Assembly (NCBI RefSeq): GCF_018128025.1
Contig: NZ_JAGSCS010000002.1
Span: 248,001-312,000, forward strand
Length of the DNA stretch: 64,000 bases
Direction: 5' to 3'
From: Proteiniclasticum sediminis
GTDB lineage: Bacteria > Bacillota > Clostridia > Clostridiales > Clostridiaceae
The notes under the pieces are model-generated. The model saw only the letters and a program-made list of their open reading frames with translations. It was not told the origin of the DNA and ran no database searches. This document shows, piece after piece, positions 34,170 to 41,946 of the stretch (positions are counted from its first letter, which is position 1; each line of letters starts with the position of its first letter). The position numbers and the translations under genes are program-made.

Positions 34170-34205
34170 GCCGTCCTCAGCCAAAATGCTGGGGGCGGCT
34201 TTTTC
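34170..34205 (+). terminator. terminator after the glycosyltransferase gene
   Basis: Arms GCCGTCCTCAGC (34170-34181) and GCTGGGGGCGGC (34188-34199), with G-T pairs, are followed by TTTTT. Confidence 0.8.
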
Positions 34206-34246
34206 GATGGAAAGAGTAATTTTAATGAATTATTAATATTAGGTAC

Positions 34247-34276
34247 TTGACTATATTGTGCGCCGTACAGTATTAT
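34247..34276 (+). promoter_or_regulatory. promoter of the PadR-HAAS operon
   Basis: TTGACT (34247-34252) and TATTAT (34271-34276) are spaced by 18 bases. GTAC occurs just before the -35 box (34243-34246) and again just before the -10 box (34265-34268), a symmetric pair that PadR could bind for autorepression. The -10 box overlaps the ATG at 34275, which excludes that codon as the start. Confidence 0.7.
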
Positions 34277-34292
34277 GAAGTTGGGTGATATT

Positions 34293-34637
34293 ATGGAAAA
34301 CAAAACAGACTTTATGAATGCCTTTCTCATTGAGCTGAAGCGTGGAACGCTGACGCTGGCGGTACTCAGTCAGCTGAAGAATCCGGAATACGGGTACTCG
34401 CTTCTGGAAAAATTGCTGCAGCAAAATCTGCCTATGGAATCAAGTACCCTGTATCCGCTGCTTCGGCGGTTGGAAAAACAGGGGATCCTGGACAGCGAGT
34501 GGGACACCACGGAAACTAGACCCCGAAAGTACTACAAACGAAGCGCCTTTGGAGACGAAATCTACCACGCCCTGGTCAAGGAGTGGATGCAGACGGTTCA
34601 GATCATGGATGAGATCATCGAGGAGGAAAAGCGATGA
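34293..34637 (+). CDS. PadR-family transcriptional regulator
   Basis: This 114-residue protein has a winged helix: RGTLTLAVLSQLKNPEYGYSLLEKL and then ESSTLYPLLRRLEKQGILDSEW, the recognition helix and wing of PadR proteins, followed by RPRKYYKRS and a C-terminal dimerisation helix. The ATG at 34293 is chosen because the promoter leaves only about ten bases of leader and overlaps the earlier ATG. It overlaps the next gene by four bases. PadR with a HAAS-domain membrane partner is a common pair in Bacillota. It would repress its own operon until a ligand, often a membrane-active compound, appears. Confidence 0.88.
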   Translation: MENKTDFMNAFLIELKRGTLTLAVLSQLKNPEYGYSLLEKLLQQNLPMESSTLYPLLRRLEKQGILDSEWDTTETRPRKYYKRSAFGDEIYHALVKEWMQTVQIMDEIIEEEKR

Positions 34638-35674
34638 ACAGCACAATTGAAAAATACATTTATGCCGTCACCAAGTATTTGCCGGAAAAAGACCGGGAAG
34701 ATGTGGCCCGGGAACTTTCCGCCAACATTGAGGACATGCTGGAGGGAGACCGAAGCGAAGACAACATCCGCCGGGTTCTGGAAGAAATGGGCAGTCCCTA
34801 TGAACTGGCCATCGAGTACAGCGGCAAGGACCGCTACCTCATTGGGCCCGTTCTCTATCCCATCTACCTGGAAGTGCTGAAAATCATCGCCATCGTGGCG
34901 GTGGTCATTGGGGCCATCACCTTTGCCGTGGACATGATCTTTAAATCGAATAACCTGGACAGACTCTGGGATCTGCCCCATATTCTCGGAACCGGGATCG
35001 GAAACACCATTTCCATCCTCATGGGCTTTTTCTTCTGGGTCACGGTGATCTTCGCCATTGTGGAGCGTAACCGGTTCGATGAGGCAATTCTCAAGGAGTC
35101 TAAGGAGAAGTTTAAGGTTAGTGATTTGAAGGACATTCCCCAGACCACCACGAAAAAAATATCTAAAGTGGAGATGGGCTTTGCACTCTTTTTTACGATC
35201 CTCTTTCTCTGGATCTTTGTCTTCCGTTCGGATCTCTTGGCCATCTATATCAATGGAAACCGGGCTTACCCGATTTTCAACAGCGACACCATCCGAAGCT
35301 TCCGGGTGCTGATTCTCCTGGCTGGCGGATTCTCCCTGGTTCTGACTTCCCTGAAGATGATTTTTGGCCGCTGGAATCCGTTCCTGGGCATTCTGGCTTC
35401 CATCTATGCCATGGTCAACTTGGCCGTATTTATTATCGTGGCCACCAGTGACAAGCTCTTCAACGCCGAGTTTTTGAAATTTGTTGATGAGCATGCCCGG
35501 ACAGAAGGATTCAACATTTACGCCAATCTGGACCGAATCATCCTGGGAATCCTTATCTTTTCCGCAGTGGCCACCCTCATCGAAATTGGAACCTCCCTCT
35601 ATAATGGGTTCCGACCTGATAAGTCCCTGAAAGGGATCACGGGTGGAAAGTCGAAAAAAACAGGGGAATCGTAA
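34634..35674 (+). CDS. HAAS-domain membrane protein, PadR partner
   Basis: This 346-residue protein starts with a helical HAAS/DUF1700-like domain (residues 1-70, EKYIYAVTKYLPEKDREDVARELSANIEDML cut at its core by charged pairs) that ends GSPYELAIEY. Six or so membrane helices follow, and a basic tail (KGITGGKSKKTGES). The N-terminal domain is the part known to occur beside PadR regulators. It may bind the regulator or sense membrane stress. The function is not established. Confidence 0.82.
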   Translation: MNSTIEKYIYAVTKYLPEKDREDVARELSANIEDMLEGDRSEDNIRRVLEEMGSPYELAIEYSGKDRYLIGPVLYPIYLEVLKIIAIVAVVIGAITFAVDMIFKSNNLDRLWDLPHILGTGIGNTISILMGFFFWVTVIFAIVERNRFDEAILKESKEKFKVSDLKDIPQTTTKKISKVEMGFALFFTILFLWIFVFRSDLLAIYINGNRAYPIFNSDTIRSFRVLILLAGGFSLVLTSLKMIFGRWNPFLGILASIYAMVNLAVFIIVATSDKLFNAEFLKFVDEHARTEGFNIYANLDRIILGILIFSAVATLIEIGTSLYNGFRPDKSLKGITGGKSKKTGES

Positions 35675-35693
35675 ATCTTCCGTGAACCTTCAG

Positions 35694-35742
35694 CCCTGGA
35701 GCCAGGGTATCCCGTTGTGCTTTTTCTGGTTTAGCCTATAAT
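35694..35742 (+). promoter_or_regulatory. promoter of the DUF4870-like gene with upstream dyad
   Basis: TTGTGC (35715-35720) and a perfect TATAAT (35737-35742) are 16 bases apart. A short dyad CCCTGG-AG-CCAGGG (35694-35707) lies eight bases upstream and could be an operator or a weak terminator of the preceding gene. Confidence 0.6.
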
Positions 35743-35812
35743 AAAACTAAGAAATATCGGATGAATCAGAAAATAAAGTTGATTTTCTCGATTAGCGTAA
35801 AGGAGGATTACC

Positions 35813-36316
35813 ATGGATGAAAACAAGTACGGCAGTAATCTGACCCCCGAAGAGCTGGAAGCGAAAATGAAAGCGGAGAATGAAGAAAGAGCCGCCCAAA
35901 GCGCTCCCCCTTCGGAAGAGCAAGCTTCCGGACACCAGGAAAATCAGCAGCGCACCGCCAAGGGATTTGATTTCAGCGATTACGAAGGGGAGGATGTCAC
36001 CGGACACTATACCAAAGAGGACATCGAAAAGAACAAAGTGGTGGCGGCCATCGCCTATCTCATTTTCTTTCTTCCGCTCATCGCCGCTCCGGATTCCAAG
36101 TTCGGACGCTTTCACGCCAATCAGGGCCTGGTGCTCCTCATCGTGGGCATGGTGGGAAACCTCGTCTTAGGAATGATCCCCATTCTGGGGTGGATTCTTC
36201 TTCCGCTCTATTCCCTGGCCATATTTGTCCTGGCCGTCCTGGGGCTGGTGAACACCTTGAATGGAAAAGCCAAAAAGCTCCCCATCATTGGAAAGATCAA
36301 CCTGATCAACAAGTAG
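35813..36316 (+). CDS. DUF4870/Tic20-like small membrane protein
   Basis: Of 167 residues, the first 75 are acidic and disordered. Two or three membrane helices follow with YLIFFLPLIAAPDSKFGRFHANQGLVLLI, a sequence that characterises the DUF4870 family of small membrane proteins. AAGGAGG precedes the ATG. The role is unknown. Confidence 0.82.
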   Translation: MDENKYGSNLTPEELEAKMKAENEERAAQSAPPSEEQASGHQENQQRTAKGFDFSDYEGEDVTGHYTKEDIEKNKVVAAIAYLIFFLPLIAAPDSKFGRFHANQGLVLLIVGMVGNLVLGMIPILGWILLPLYSLAIFVLAVLGLVNTLNGKAKKLPIIGKINLINK

Positions 36317-36325
36317 TTACTGGGA

Positions 36326-36360
36326 GGGCAGCGGCCTGGCCGCTGTCCTCATTGACTTTT
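36326..36360 (+). terminator. hairpin after the DUF4870-like gene
   Basis: Arms GGGCAGCGG (36326-36334) and CCGCTGTCC (36340-36348) are followed, after a few bases, by CTTTT. It is a modest terminator candidate. Confidence 0.5.
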
Positions 36361-36390
36361 ATCCTGAGATTCCCCCAAGGAGGGATGGCC

Positions 36391-37140
36391 ATGAAGAATT
36401 GGAAAAAGCAAGCTACCGCAGGACTTCTTCTCCTGACGATGCTCCTTAGCGGATGCGGGAATCGTGTCGAAAAAACCCTGAACCGGGCGGAGAAGGAAAT
36501 CAATGCCCTGGAAGAACGGCTGAACACCTTTTTTGAAGAAACCGGCAATGCCCTGGAAGACTGGCTGACGAACTGGAAAGTTCCGGGGCTCCTCCCCACC
36601 GAAGAGACCAAAGGATCTTCGGAAAATCTCCCTTCCGCCTATGTGAGCCAAGCCATGGAGACGGCGTTTTCGGAGCTTCCTCTGAACTATGGTTTTGCTT
36701 TTGATGCCGAAGGCGAAACGCAAATTTTGAACCTTCTCAACGCCTATCGAAAGGAAAATGGCCTGCAGCCCCTGACTCTTCGGGAAGATCTGAGTCAGTC
36801 TGCCCGATACAAGTCCCTGGCCATGCTCCAGTATGACTACTTCAGCCATGATAACCCCAATCTTCAGGGAAAACCCTTCGACGTGCTGCTCTGGAACAAA
36901 CTGAATCTCAAATACAGCTCCATTGGGGAGAATCTGGCCTTCATCTCCACCTCCGGCCGTGTGAACACCATCAGCGCGGAAGAGCTCTTTACCCAGTGGA
37001 AAAATTCACCGGCACATAATGAGCAGATGCTGAATCCCTACTATACTGCCGTGGGCATCGGAGTGGTCCGATCCACCTCCTCCGGACCCTACTACAAGAA
37101 CTACAAGGTCCTTCTGGGGACCCAGCATTTTGGCAACTGA
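36391..37140 (+). CDS. CAP/SCP-domain lipoprotein
   Basis: This 249-residue protein has a lipoprotein signal ending LLSGC (C22). A coiled region follows (residues about 26-65, ALEERLNTFFEETGNALEDW). The CAP domain starts near residue 115 with ILNLLNAYRKENGLQPLTL and holds YFSHDNP, IGENLAF and WKNSPAHNEQML, the conserved His and Glu of the CAP cavity. It ends without a disulphide hinge. YkwD-like proteins of this sort are surface-attached, and their activity is unclear. The start at 36391 gives correct spacing from AAGGAGGG. The ATG at 36385 is too close. Confidence 0.87.
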   Translation: MKNWKKQATAGLLLLTMLLSGCGNRVEKTLNRAEKEINALEERLNTFFEETGNALEDWLTNWKVPGLLPTEETKGSSENLPSAYVSQAMETAFSELPLNYGFAFDAEGETQILNLLNAYRKENGLQPLTLREDLSQSARYKSLAMLQYDYFSHDNPNLQGKPFDVLLWNKLNLKYSSIGENLAFISTSGRVNTISAEELFTQWKNSPAHNEQMLNPYYTAVGIGVVRSTSSGPYYKNYKVLLGTQHFGN

Positions 37141-37152
37141 GAAGGAGGCATT

Positions 37153-38028
37153 ATGGCACAGCAAATCGTCCAGCGAAGGACCGTTGGAGCAGGCCTCGGA
37201 GAGACCTTTCAGGAGGTTCTCCTGGAACTGCCCTTTCCCCAGCTTCCGGGAGCCTTTGATGGCTTCCGGATTCTTCATCTCTCGGATCTCCACAACCGGA
37301 GTTTTGGAAAAGGAAACCGTGAACTGATCCGCTGGGCCAGGGCCCAGGAACCTCACCTCATCGTCTATACGGGGGACATGGCAGATCGGACCTTTCCCCG
37401 CAGGAAGGGCTGGCATCAGCTCATGGAAGGCCTGGCGGGGATTGCCCCGGCGTACTACATCCTGGGAAACCATGAGGATGATCTGTCCCCGAATCTTAAG
37501 GAGAAGCTGCAAAGGGATGCCCAGCACTTCGGGATCCGCATATTGGATAATGATCGGGTCATTCTCAAGGAGCAGGAGGAGAGTCTCTATCTCACGGGAT
37601 TTCATGCGCCCATGCAGTATCTCCGGAATACGAAAGGGAAAGAGAAGGGGAGTCTTCAGCTTCAACCCAAGGAATTGGCTAAGCTTCTGGGTCCTTCACC
37701 CAAAGCCTTTGAAATCCTATTGGCCCACAATCCCCTGTATTTTGAGACCTATGTGGCCTATGGCGCAGATCTGATCCTCTCCGGCCATGTCCATGGGGGC
37801 TTAGTGCGGCTTCCAGGAATTGGAGGGATTTTCTCCCCGGATCGGACCTTTTTTCCCCCTTACTCCAAGGGAGTTTACCGACAGGGCGATGCCGTCATGG
37901 TGGTGAGTCCGGGGCTCGGCGGGCTGCCATTTCGACTCTTCAACCCGCCCCAGGCCTATGTGCTGACCCTTCGATCAAAGGAGAACATAGAAGGGGACAT
38001 AGCCTCTTCCTTGATGAGATCAGAGTAA
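37153..38028 (+). CDS. calcineurin-like metallophosphoesterase
   Basis: This 291-residue enzyme carries the five metal-binding blocks in order: LHLSDLHN, YTGDMAD, LGNHEDD, LLAHNP and SGHVHGG. It has a hydrophobic patch but no clear export signal. Similar enzymes (YkuE type) are thought to act on phospholipid or nucleotide phosphates at the membrane. It is 12 bases after the CAP gene and shares its transcript. Confidence 0.88.
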   Translation: MAQQIVQRRTVGAGLGETFQEVLLELPFPQLPGAFDGFRILHLSDLHNRSFGKGNRELIRWARAQEPHLIVYTGDMADRTFPRRKGWHQLMEGLAGIAPAYYILGNHEDDLSPNLKEKLQRDAQHFGIRILDNDRVILKEQEESLYLTGFHAPMQYLRNTKGKEKGSLQLQPKELAKLLGPSPKAFEILLAHNPLYFETYVAYGADLILSGHVHGGLVRLPGIGGIFSPDRTFFPPYSKGVYRQGDAVMVVSPGLGGLPFRLFNPPQAYVLTLRSKENIEGDIASSLMRSE

Positions 38029-38081
38029 AAGGCATCAATTCCTGCGCTCTAATATCCATTCTTTCAGACTTCTAAAAATTG

Positions 38082-38090
38082 TGATATAAT
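38082..38090 (+). promoter_or_regulatory. extended -10 promoter of the 232-aa gene
   Basis: TGATATAAT matches an extended -10 element (the TG is at 38082-38083). The -35 region is weak. Confidence 0.55.
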
Positions 38091-38121
38091 TAGCAGGTTA
38101 TTAAGATGTGAGGAAGACGAT

Positions 38122-38820
38122 ATGGATATGCCGCAGAAGCCCACCCGAAATAAAAAGAGAATAACCCAAGGCCTCATGGTGCTGATGCTTCTGGCCGTTA
38201 TCGCCACCTATCTGGGGCTTTTTCTTCAGAAGGGCATGGATTTCTATGGTCATTTTCTTCGCGTGGCTCCAACGGAGTCCGGCACTACGGTGACCAGGTA
38301 TGAGGGCCAAGGCGAAAAGGGTCTCGTGACCGTAGCGGTGACGCTCCTCAATCAGCAGGATACACTCGTGGAGTTCACCAGTCGAGGCGAGACCATGGAA
38401 TACGTCCAGGAAACGGGCGGAGAAGGCAAGGAAGTCCGCCTTTATGACGGCAGCAATGCTCTGGTGTTCAGCGGAGTTCTGGATCTGGAAAAAAGGATCC
38501 TGACCCCCATCTCTGGAGAACCCATTCTCATCGATCGTTATCACCCGCAGGTCACGGAAGAACACAGCGATGTGCATCCAGACCCGGTACTGGTAGTCCT
38601 CACCGCAGAAGGGCTCAATGGCCGCATACGGGGAGACTGGAGTTACTTTATCCTGGCCACGGTGCTCCTGGGTCTCTACGGCGCCATTCGGGGAATCCCG
38701 AGGCTTCATCTAAAAATGGGCTATGCAGGGAAGCCCCAAGACCATCCGCATCCTGTCATGCGAGGCTTTCTGCTCTTGGCCCCCTGGGTGATCCTCTATC
38801 TGTATTTTCGGGCACTGTGA
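38122..38820 (+). CDS. unrecognised 232-aa membrane protein
   Basis: A basic N-terminus is followed by a membrane helix (residues about 13-35), a soluble beta-rich segment of about 130 residues outside the membrane, and two more helices near the C-terminus (residues about 172-192 and 213-229). No family is recognised. GAGG lies before the ATG. The gene is bounded by its own promoter and a terminator, so its role gets no help from neighbours. Confidence 0.72.
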   Translation: MDMPQKPTRNKKRITQGLMVLMLLAVIATYLGLFLQKGMDFYGHFLRVAPTESGTTVTRYEGQGEKGLVTVAVTLLNQQDTLVEFTSRGETMEYVQETGGEGKEVRLYDGSNALVFSGVLDLEKRILTPISGEPILIDRYHPQVTEEHSDVHPDPVLVVLTAEGLNGRIRGDWSYFILATVLLGLYGAIRGIPRLHLKMGYAGKPQDHPHPVMRGFLLLAPWVILYLYFRAL

Positions 38821-38826
38821 ACGACG

Positions 38827-38851
38827 CCTCCCTTTTTCGGGAGGTTTTTTA
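38827..38851 (+). terminator. terminator after the 232-aa gene
   Basis: Arms CCTCCC (38827-38832) and GGGAGG (38839-38844) are followed by six T. Confidence 0.82.
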
Positions 38852-38867
38852 TATATTTTTAAAAGGG

Positions 38868-38900
38868 CCTTGACCTTCACGTTACGTCAAGGTTTATGCT
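38868..38900 (+). promoter_or_regulatory. MerR-type promoter with 19-base spacer and operator dyad
   Basis: TTGACC (38870-38875) and TATGCT (38895-38900) are separated by 19 bases, longer than the usual 17, which is the hallmark of promoters that MerR proteins twist into the active form. The dyad CCTTGAC (38868-38874) / GTCAAGG (38886-38892) lies over the -35 box and spacer. It should be bound by the MerR protein encoded just downstream. Confidence 0.82.
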
Positions 38901-38924
38901 AAGAGAGGAAGAGGAGGGGAGAAG

Positions 38925-39680
38925 TTGGAATACACAATACAGGAAGTGGGAAAGATGGCGGGAATCAGTACCCGGACCCTGCGGTTTTATGACGAAATCG
39001 GCTTGCTCTTGCCTAAGCGGATCAGCACCAGCGGTTACCGGATTTATGGAAAGGAGGAGCTTAACCGGCTCCAGCAGATTTTGTTTTACCGGGAGTTTGG
39101 ACTGAAGCTGGAAGAGATCCAGGCCATTCTTACGCAAAAAAACTTTGACCGGACCCGAGCTCTGGAGGAACACCGGGCAAGGCTACTGGAAAAACGGTAC
39201 CGCATCGATGCGATGCTCAGCAATCTGGATGAAAGTCTGGAGGAAATGAAAGGAAAGGTAACCATGAAGGACAAGGACAAATTTCGAGGACTGAAGGAAG
39301 AAGCGCTGAAGAAAAATGAAGAGATATACGGCAAGGAGATTCGTGAAAAGTACGGCGAGATGACGGTGGAGGAATCCAACCGAAAGTTCATGAGCCAGAG
39401 TCCCGAAGAAATGGCCTATGCCGAAGCTCTGTCCAAGCGCATTCTTGATGAACTCTATGCCGCCATGGACAAGAAGGATCCGGCATCCCCGGAAGCTCAG
39501 CAGGTGGCCAAGCTCCATCAGGAGTGGCTCATGCTCTACTGGCCCAGTTACTCCAAGGAAGCCCATCGGGGACTGTCCGAGATGTATGTGGCCGATGAGC
39601 GGTTTAAGGCTTTCTACGACAAGGGTCGGGAAGGGGCTGCGGAGTTTCTCCGAGAGATCATTGCCATTTATACGGCATAA
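38925..39680 (+). CDS. MerR-family regulator with TipAS-type effector domain
   Basis: This 251-residue protein starts with a MerR winged helix (YTIQEVGKMAGISTRTLRFYDEIGLL) and a long dimerisation coil (residues about 75-115). The C-terminal half is a TipAS/Mta-like domain with EWLMLYWPSYSKEAHRGLSEMYVADERF. Such proteins sense cytotoxic or antibiotic compounds by binding them in the C-terminal domain and then activate their own and efflux genes. The start is a TTG after GAGGAGGGG. No transporter is adjacent, so its target beyond itself is not in view. Confidence 0.9.
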   Translation: MEYTIQEVGKMAGISTRTLRFYDEIGLLLPKRISTSGYRIYGKEELNRLQQILFYREFGLKLEEIQAILTQKNFDRTRALEEHRARLLEKRYRIDAMLSNLDESLEEMKGKVTMKDKDKFRGLKEEALKKNEEIYGKEIREKYGEMTVEESNRKFMSQSPEEMAYAEALSKRILDELYAAMDKKDPASPEAQQVAKLHQEWLMLYWPSYSKEAHRGLSEMYVADERFKAFYDKGREGAAEFLREIIAIYTA

Positions 39681-39690
39681 CCCCCAAGGG

Positions 39691-39720
39691 GAGCTGCTTT
39701 TTTCGCAGCTCATCTTTATT
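39691..39720 (+). terminator. terminator after the MerR gene
   Basis: Arms GAGCTGC (39691-39697) and GCAGCTC (39705-39711) are followed by ATCTTTATT. The -35 box of the next promoter begins at 39719. Confidence 0.75.
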
Positions 39721-39747
39721 GACAGATATTCTCATTTATGGGATACT
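39719..39747 (+). promoter_or_regulatory. promoter of the DUF454 gene
   Basis: A perfect TTGACA (39719-39724) and GATACT (39742-39747) are spaced by 17 bases. Confidence 0.75.
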
Positions 39748-39779
39748 TTGAGGGAAATTCAATGAAAGGGAGGAGCCCG

Positions 39780-40163
39780 ATGAAAGGAATTTATCTGACC
39801 CTGGGGGTTATCTTTTTTGGACTGGGCGCCCTGGGCGCTGTATTGCCCGTGCTCCCCACCACCCCATTTCTTCTTCTGGCTTCCGCCTGTTTTGCCCGGG
39901 GGTCCTCCAGGTTTCACCGCTGGTTCACGGGAACCCGGCTCTATGAGGAGCATCTGGCAAGCTTTGCCGAAGACCGGGCCATGACGCGTAAAACGAAGAT
40001 TTCCCTGCTTACGCTGTCCACGTCCATGATGCTTTTGGCCCTGTTTACTTTACCCCACTGGAGTGCAAAACTGGTAATTCTGGCCTCTTTCGTTTTCCTC
40101 TATTACTATTTTTTGGTGAAGATCCGGACCCTCAGCCCGGAAGAGGAAGAGGAGAAAGCCTAA
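39780..40163 (+). CDS. DUF454 (YbaN-like) inner-membrane protein
   Basis: This 127-residue protein has the family signature GALGAVLPVLPTTPFLLLASACFARGS, followed by FHRWFTGTRLYEEHL, and two closing membrane helices. The role is unknown. The start at 39780 follows AAGGGAGGAG. An upstream in-frame ATG at 39738 lies inside the promoter and is rejected. Confidence 0.88.
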   Translation: MKGIYLTLGVIFFGLGALGAVLPVLPTTPFLLLASACFARGSSRFHRWFTGTRLYEEHLASFAEDRAMTRKTKISLLTLSTSMMLLALFTLPHWSAKLVILASFVFLYYYFLVKIRTLSPEEEEEKA

Positions 40164-40175
40164 ATACAGCACCGC

Positions 40176-40204
40176 AAAGACATGGCGCGCCATGTCTTTT
40201 TTCA
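40176..40204 (+). terminator. terminator after the DUF454 gene
   Basis: A perfect 24-base palindrome AAAGACATGGCG/CGCCATGTCTTT (40176-40199) is followed by T. Confidence 0.85.
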
Positions 40205-40241
40205 GCATCAGATCCAAGCCGCTAAGGAGAGGAGAGAAGGC

Positions 40242-40269
40242 ATGACAGGCCCCGTTTCTATGGTATAAT
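40242..40269 (+). promoter_or_regulatory. promoter of the second O-antigen-ligase-like gene
   Basis: TATAAT (40264-40269) has an extended TG (40261-40262). ATGACA (40242-40247) lies 16 bases upstream. Confidence 0.65.
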
Positions 40270-40331
40270 AGGAACAGCGTATTGTAGAAACCCAAGGAGA
40301 AATCCCGGGGACAGAAATGGAGAGTCACGTT

Positions 40332-41648
40332 ATGGCAAACCGGAAAACCGTTCAAATCAACAACTTCCTCGTTTATCTCATCGTGGGGCTGGTTCCCCTG
40401 ATCCTCCTTCCCCGGCGGGGCCACCTCAGCGCCTCCATCCCCAAACTCATCGTTCTGGGGGTCATTGGCATCGTCTTTCTCCTCCACTGGTTTATTCGTC
40501 GCCGGGAAATGACCGTAATCCGAGACAATCTGGAAAACCGGTTTTTAGCCGGATATGTATTTTTCCTTGTTGTCTCCATGTTCTTCTCCCTGGATCCCGT
40601 CACCTCCTTCTGGGGTTCGGGGTACCGTTATGACGGCCTGGTGGCATTTTTCCTCTATCTTTTAGCCTATCTGGCGGCCAAGAACGGCCACCATCTGGGG
40701 CGGAAGCTCTTCTGGATCCTGGCAGTCTCGGGATTTTTGGTGGCCCTTTTAGGGGTGCTCCAGTTCTACAGCATCGATCCCATTCCTTCCCGCTGGTATG
40801 CCATCCCCTGGAAAGACGCCGCTTTTTCCACCATGGGTAATCCGAATTTTCTGGGGAGCTATCTGGTGCTGGTCATCCCCATGCCCCTCTACCTCTACTT
40901 CTATAAGAATCAGCCCGTGGGGCTGATCTTTTACAGCGTCATGGTGCTGGCTCTTCTGTGCACCCGCACCCGGGGCGCCTGGATCGGGTTCTTCATCTCC
41001 CTTCTGGTGTTCCTCTTTCTACACCACAAGGGGTATGGCTTCCGAAAGAAGGAGGGCCGAAAGGTATTGGTGGTCTTCCTCCTGACCCTGGTCATTTCGG
41101 GATTCTTCATCATCACCTCCGGCGATCTTTTCTTTGCCCGATTTCTCTCCATCTTTGGGGATCTCTTCGCCTGGATCAAACAGACAGAAGGTTCAGAGAT
41201 GGGCGGTTCCTTCCGGATCTATCTTTGGGGGAAGGTTCTTACCCTCATCGGGAAGCGCCCCCTAACGGGCTACGGCATCGATGTGCTCTACATCGCCATG
41301 AACTCGAATTTCCGGGAGCAGATCATTCAGGATTTCGGCGTCTACAAGAACTGGGATAAAGCCCATAATGAGTTCCTCAACATCGCCGTATCTTCGGGGG
41401 TGCTTTCCCTCCTGGCCTACCTGGGCTTTGTGGGAGCGGTGATCCGAAGAGCCTACAAACGACTTCCGGAGCATCCGGGGTATGTGGCCCTCCTGGCTGC
41501 TGTCATGGGATACCTGGTTCAGGCCATGTTCAATATTCAGGTGGTCATGGTCTACTATGTCTTCTTTGCCTATCTGGGGATTCTCTCCGCGGAAGAGGGG
41601 CTGGAGGACACCCGGGGAATTTTCTCCGGTTTCCGCAAAACAGCATAA
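40332..41648 (+). CDS. O-antigen ligase-like polytopic membrane protein (copy 2)
   Basis: This 438-residue protein has about twelve membrane helices and the Wzy/WaaL loop GSFRIYLWGKVLTLIGKRPLTGYG followed by KAHNEFLNIAVSSGVLSL. It is a paralogue of the protein at 25622-26908. GGAGAG (40319-40324) favours the ATG at 40332 over the one at 40317. No other sugar-polymer genes lie next to it, so its glycan substrate is unknown. The single glycosyltransferase at 32912 is a possible partner. Confidence 0.84.
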   Translation: MANRKTVQINNFLVYLIVGLVPLILLPRRGHLSASIPKLIVLGVIGIVFLLHWFIRRREMTVIRDNLENRFLAGYVFFLVVSMFFSLDPVTSFWGSGYRYDGLVAFFLYLLAYLAAKNGHHLGRKLFWILAVSGFLVALLGVLQFYSIDPIPSRWYAIPWKDAAFSTMGNPNFLGSYLVLVIPMPLYLYFYKNQPVGLIFYSVMVLALLCTRTRGAWIGFFISLLVFLFLHHKGYGFRKKEGRKVLVVFLLTLVISGFFIITSGDLFFARFLSIFGDLFAWIKQTEGSEMGGSFRIYLWGKVLTLIGKRPLTGYGIDVLYIAMNSNFREQIIQDFGVYKNWDKAHNEFLNIAVSSGVLSLLAYLGFVGAVIRRAYKRLPEHPGYVALLAAVMGYLVQAMFNIQVVMVYYVFFAYLGILSAEEGLEDTRGIFSGFRKTA

Positions 41649-41657
41649 AGAAATGAC

Positions 41658-41696
41658 AAGAGCTTCGACAGCCACGGCCGTCAAGGCTCTTTTTTC
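41658..41696 (+). terminator. terminator upstream of the fatty-acid operon
   Basis: A long imperfect stem (AAGAGC 41658-41663 to GCTCTT 41686-41691, with an inner G+C part) is followed by TTTTTC. Confidence 0.8.
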
Positions 41697-41871
41697 ATGT
41701 CCGGATACCTTAAGATTGGCTTAAAGTCAGGGGTTGCCCGCTGGAAACCCTTTACATTCCTTAACTTTCTTAGGATTTCTTTAAATTCGTGAAATAGGCA
41801 ACAATGATGAAAAATGGAGGTAATGGGAGATATTAAGAGCTAAATCTCAAATATCCTCAGAATTTGCGAAA

Positions 41872-41912
41872 TTGAAACCTGAACCAAAGAGGAATATAGT
41901 TTGGGAATCAAA
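41872..41912 (+). promoter_or_regulatory. promoter of the fab-acc operon with FabT-like box
   Basis: TTGAAA (41872-41877) and TATAGT (41895-41900) are spaced by 17 bases. Overlapping the last base of the -10 box is TTTGGGAATCAAA (41900-41912), which matches the MarR-type FabT palindrome TTTGATTATCAAA at 10 of 13 positions. Binding there would block transcription. FabT senses long-chain acyl-ACP in streptococci and lactococci. Whether the regulator here is FabT, a clostridial MarR relative or FapR is open, since no regulator gene lies in the window. Confidence 0.65.
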
Positions 41913-41946
41913 TATTTTTAAAATCAAACCATTACGGAGGTGCGCT

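Noticed and set aside
36190-36390. N-terminal extension of the CAP lipoprotein
   Set aside because: It overlaps the DUF4870-like gene in another frame and would bury the lipoprotein signal.
41872-41946. N-terminal extension of FabH
   Set aside because: It runs through the -35 and -10 boxes; ACGGAGG precedes the TTG at 41947.
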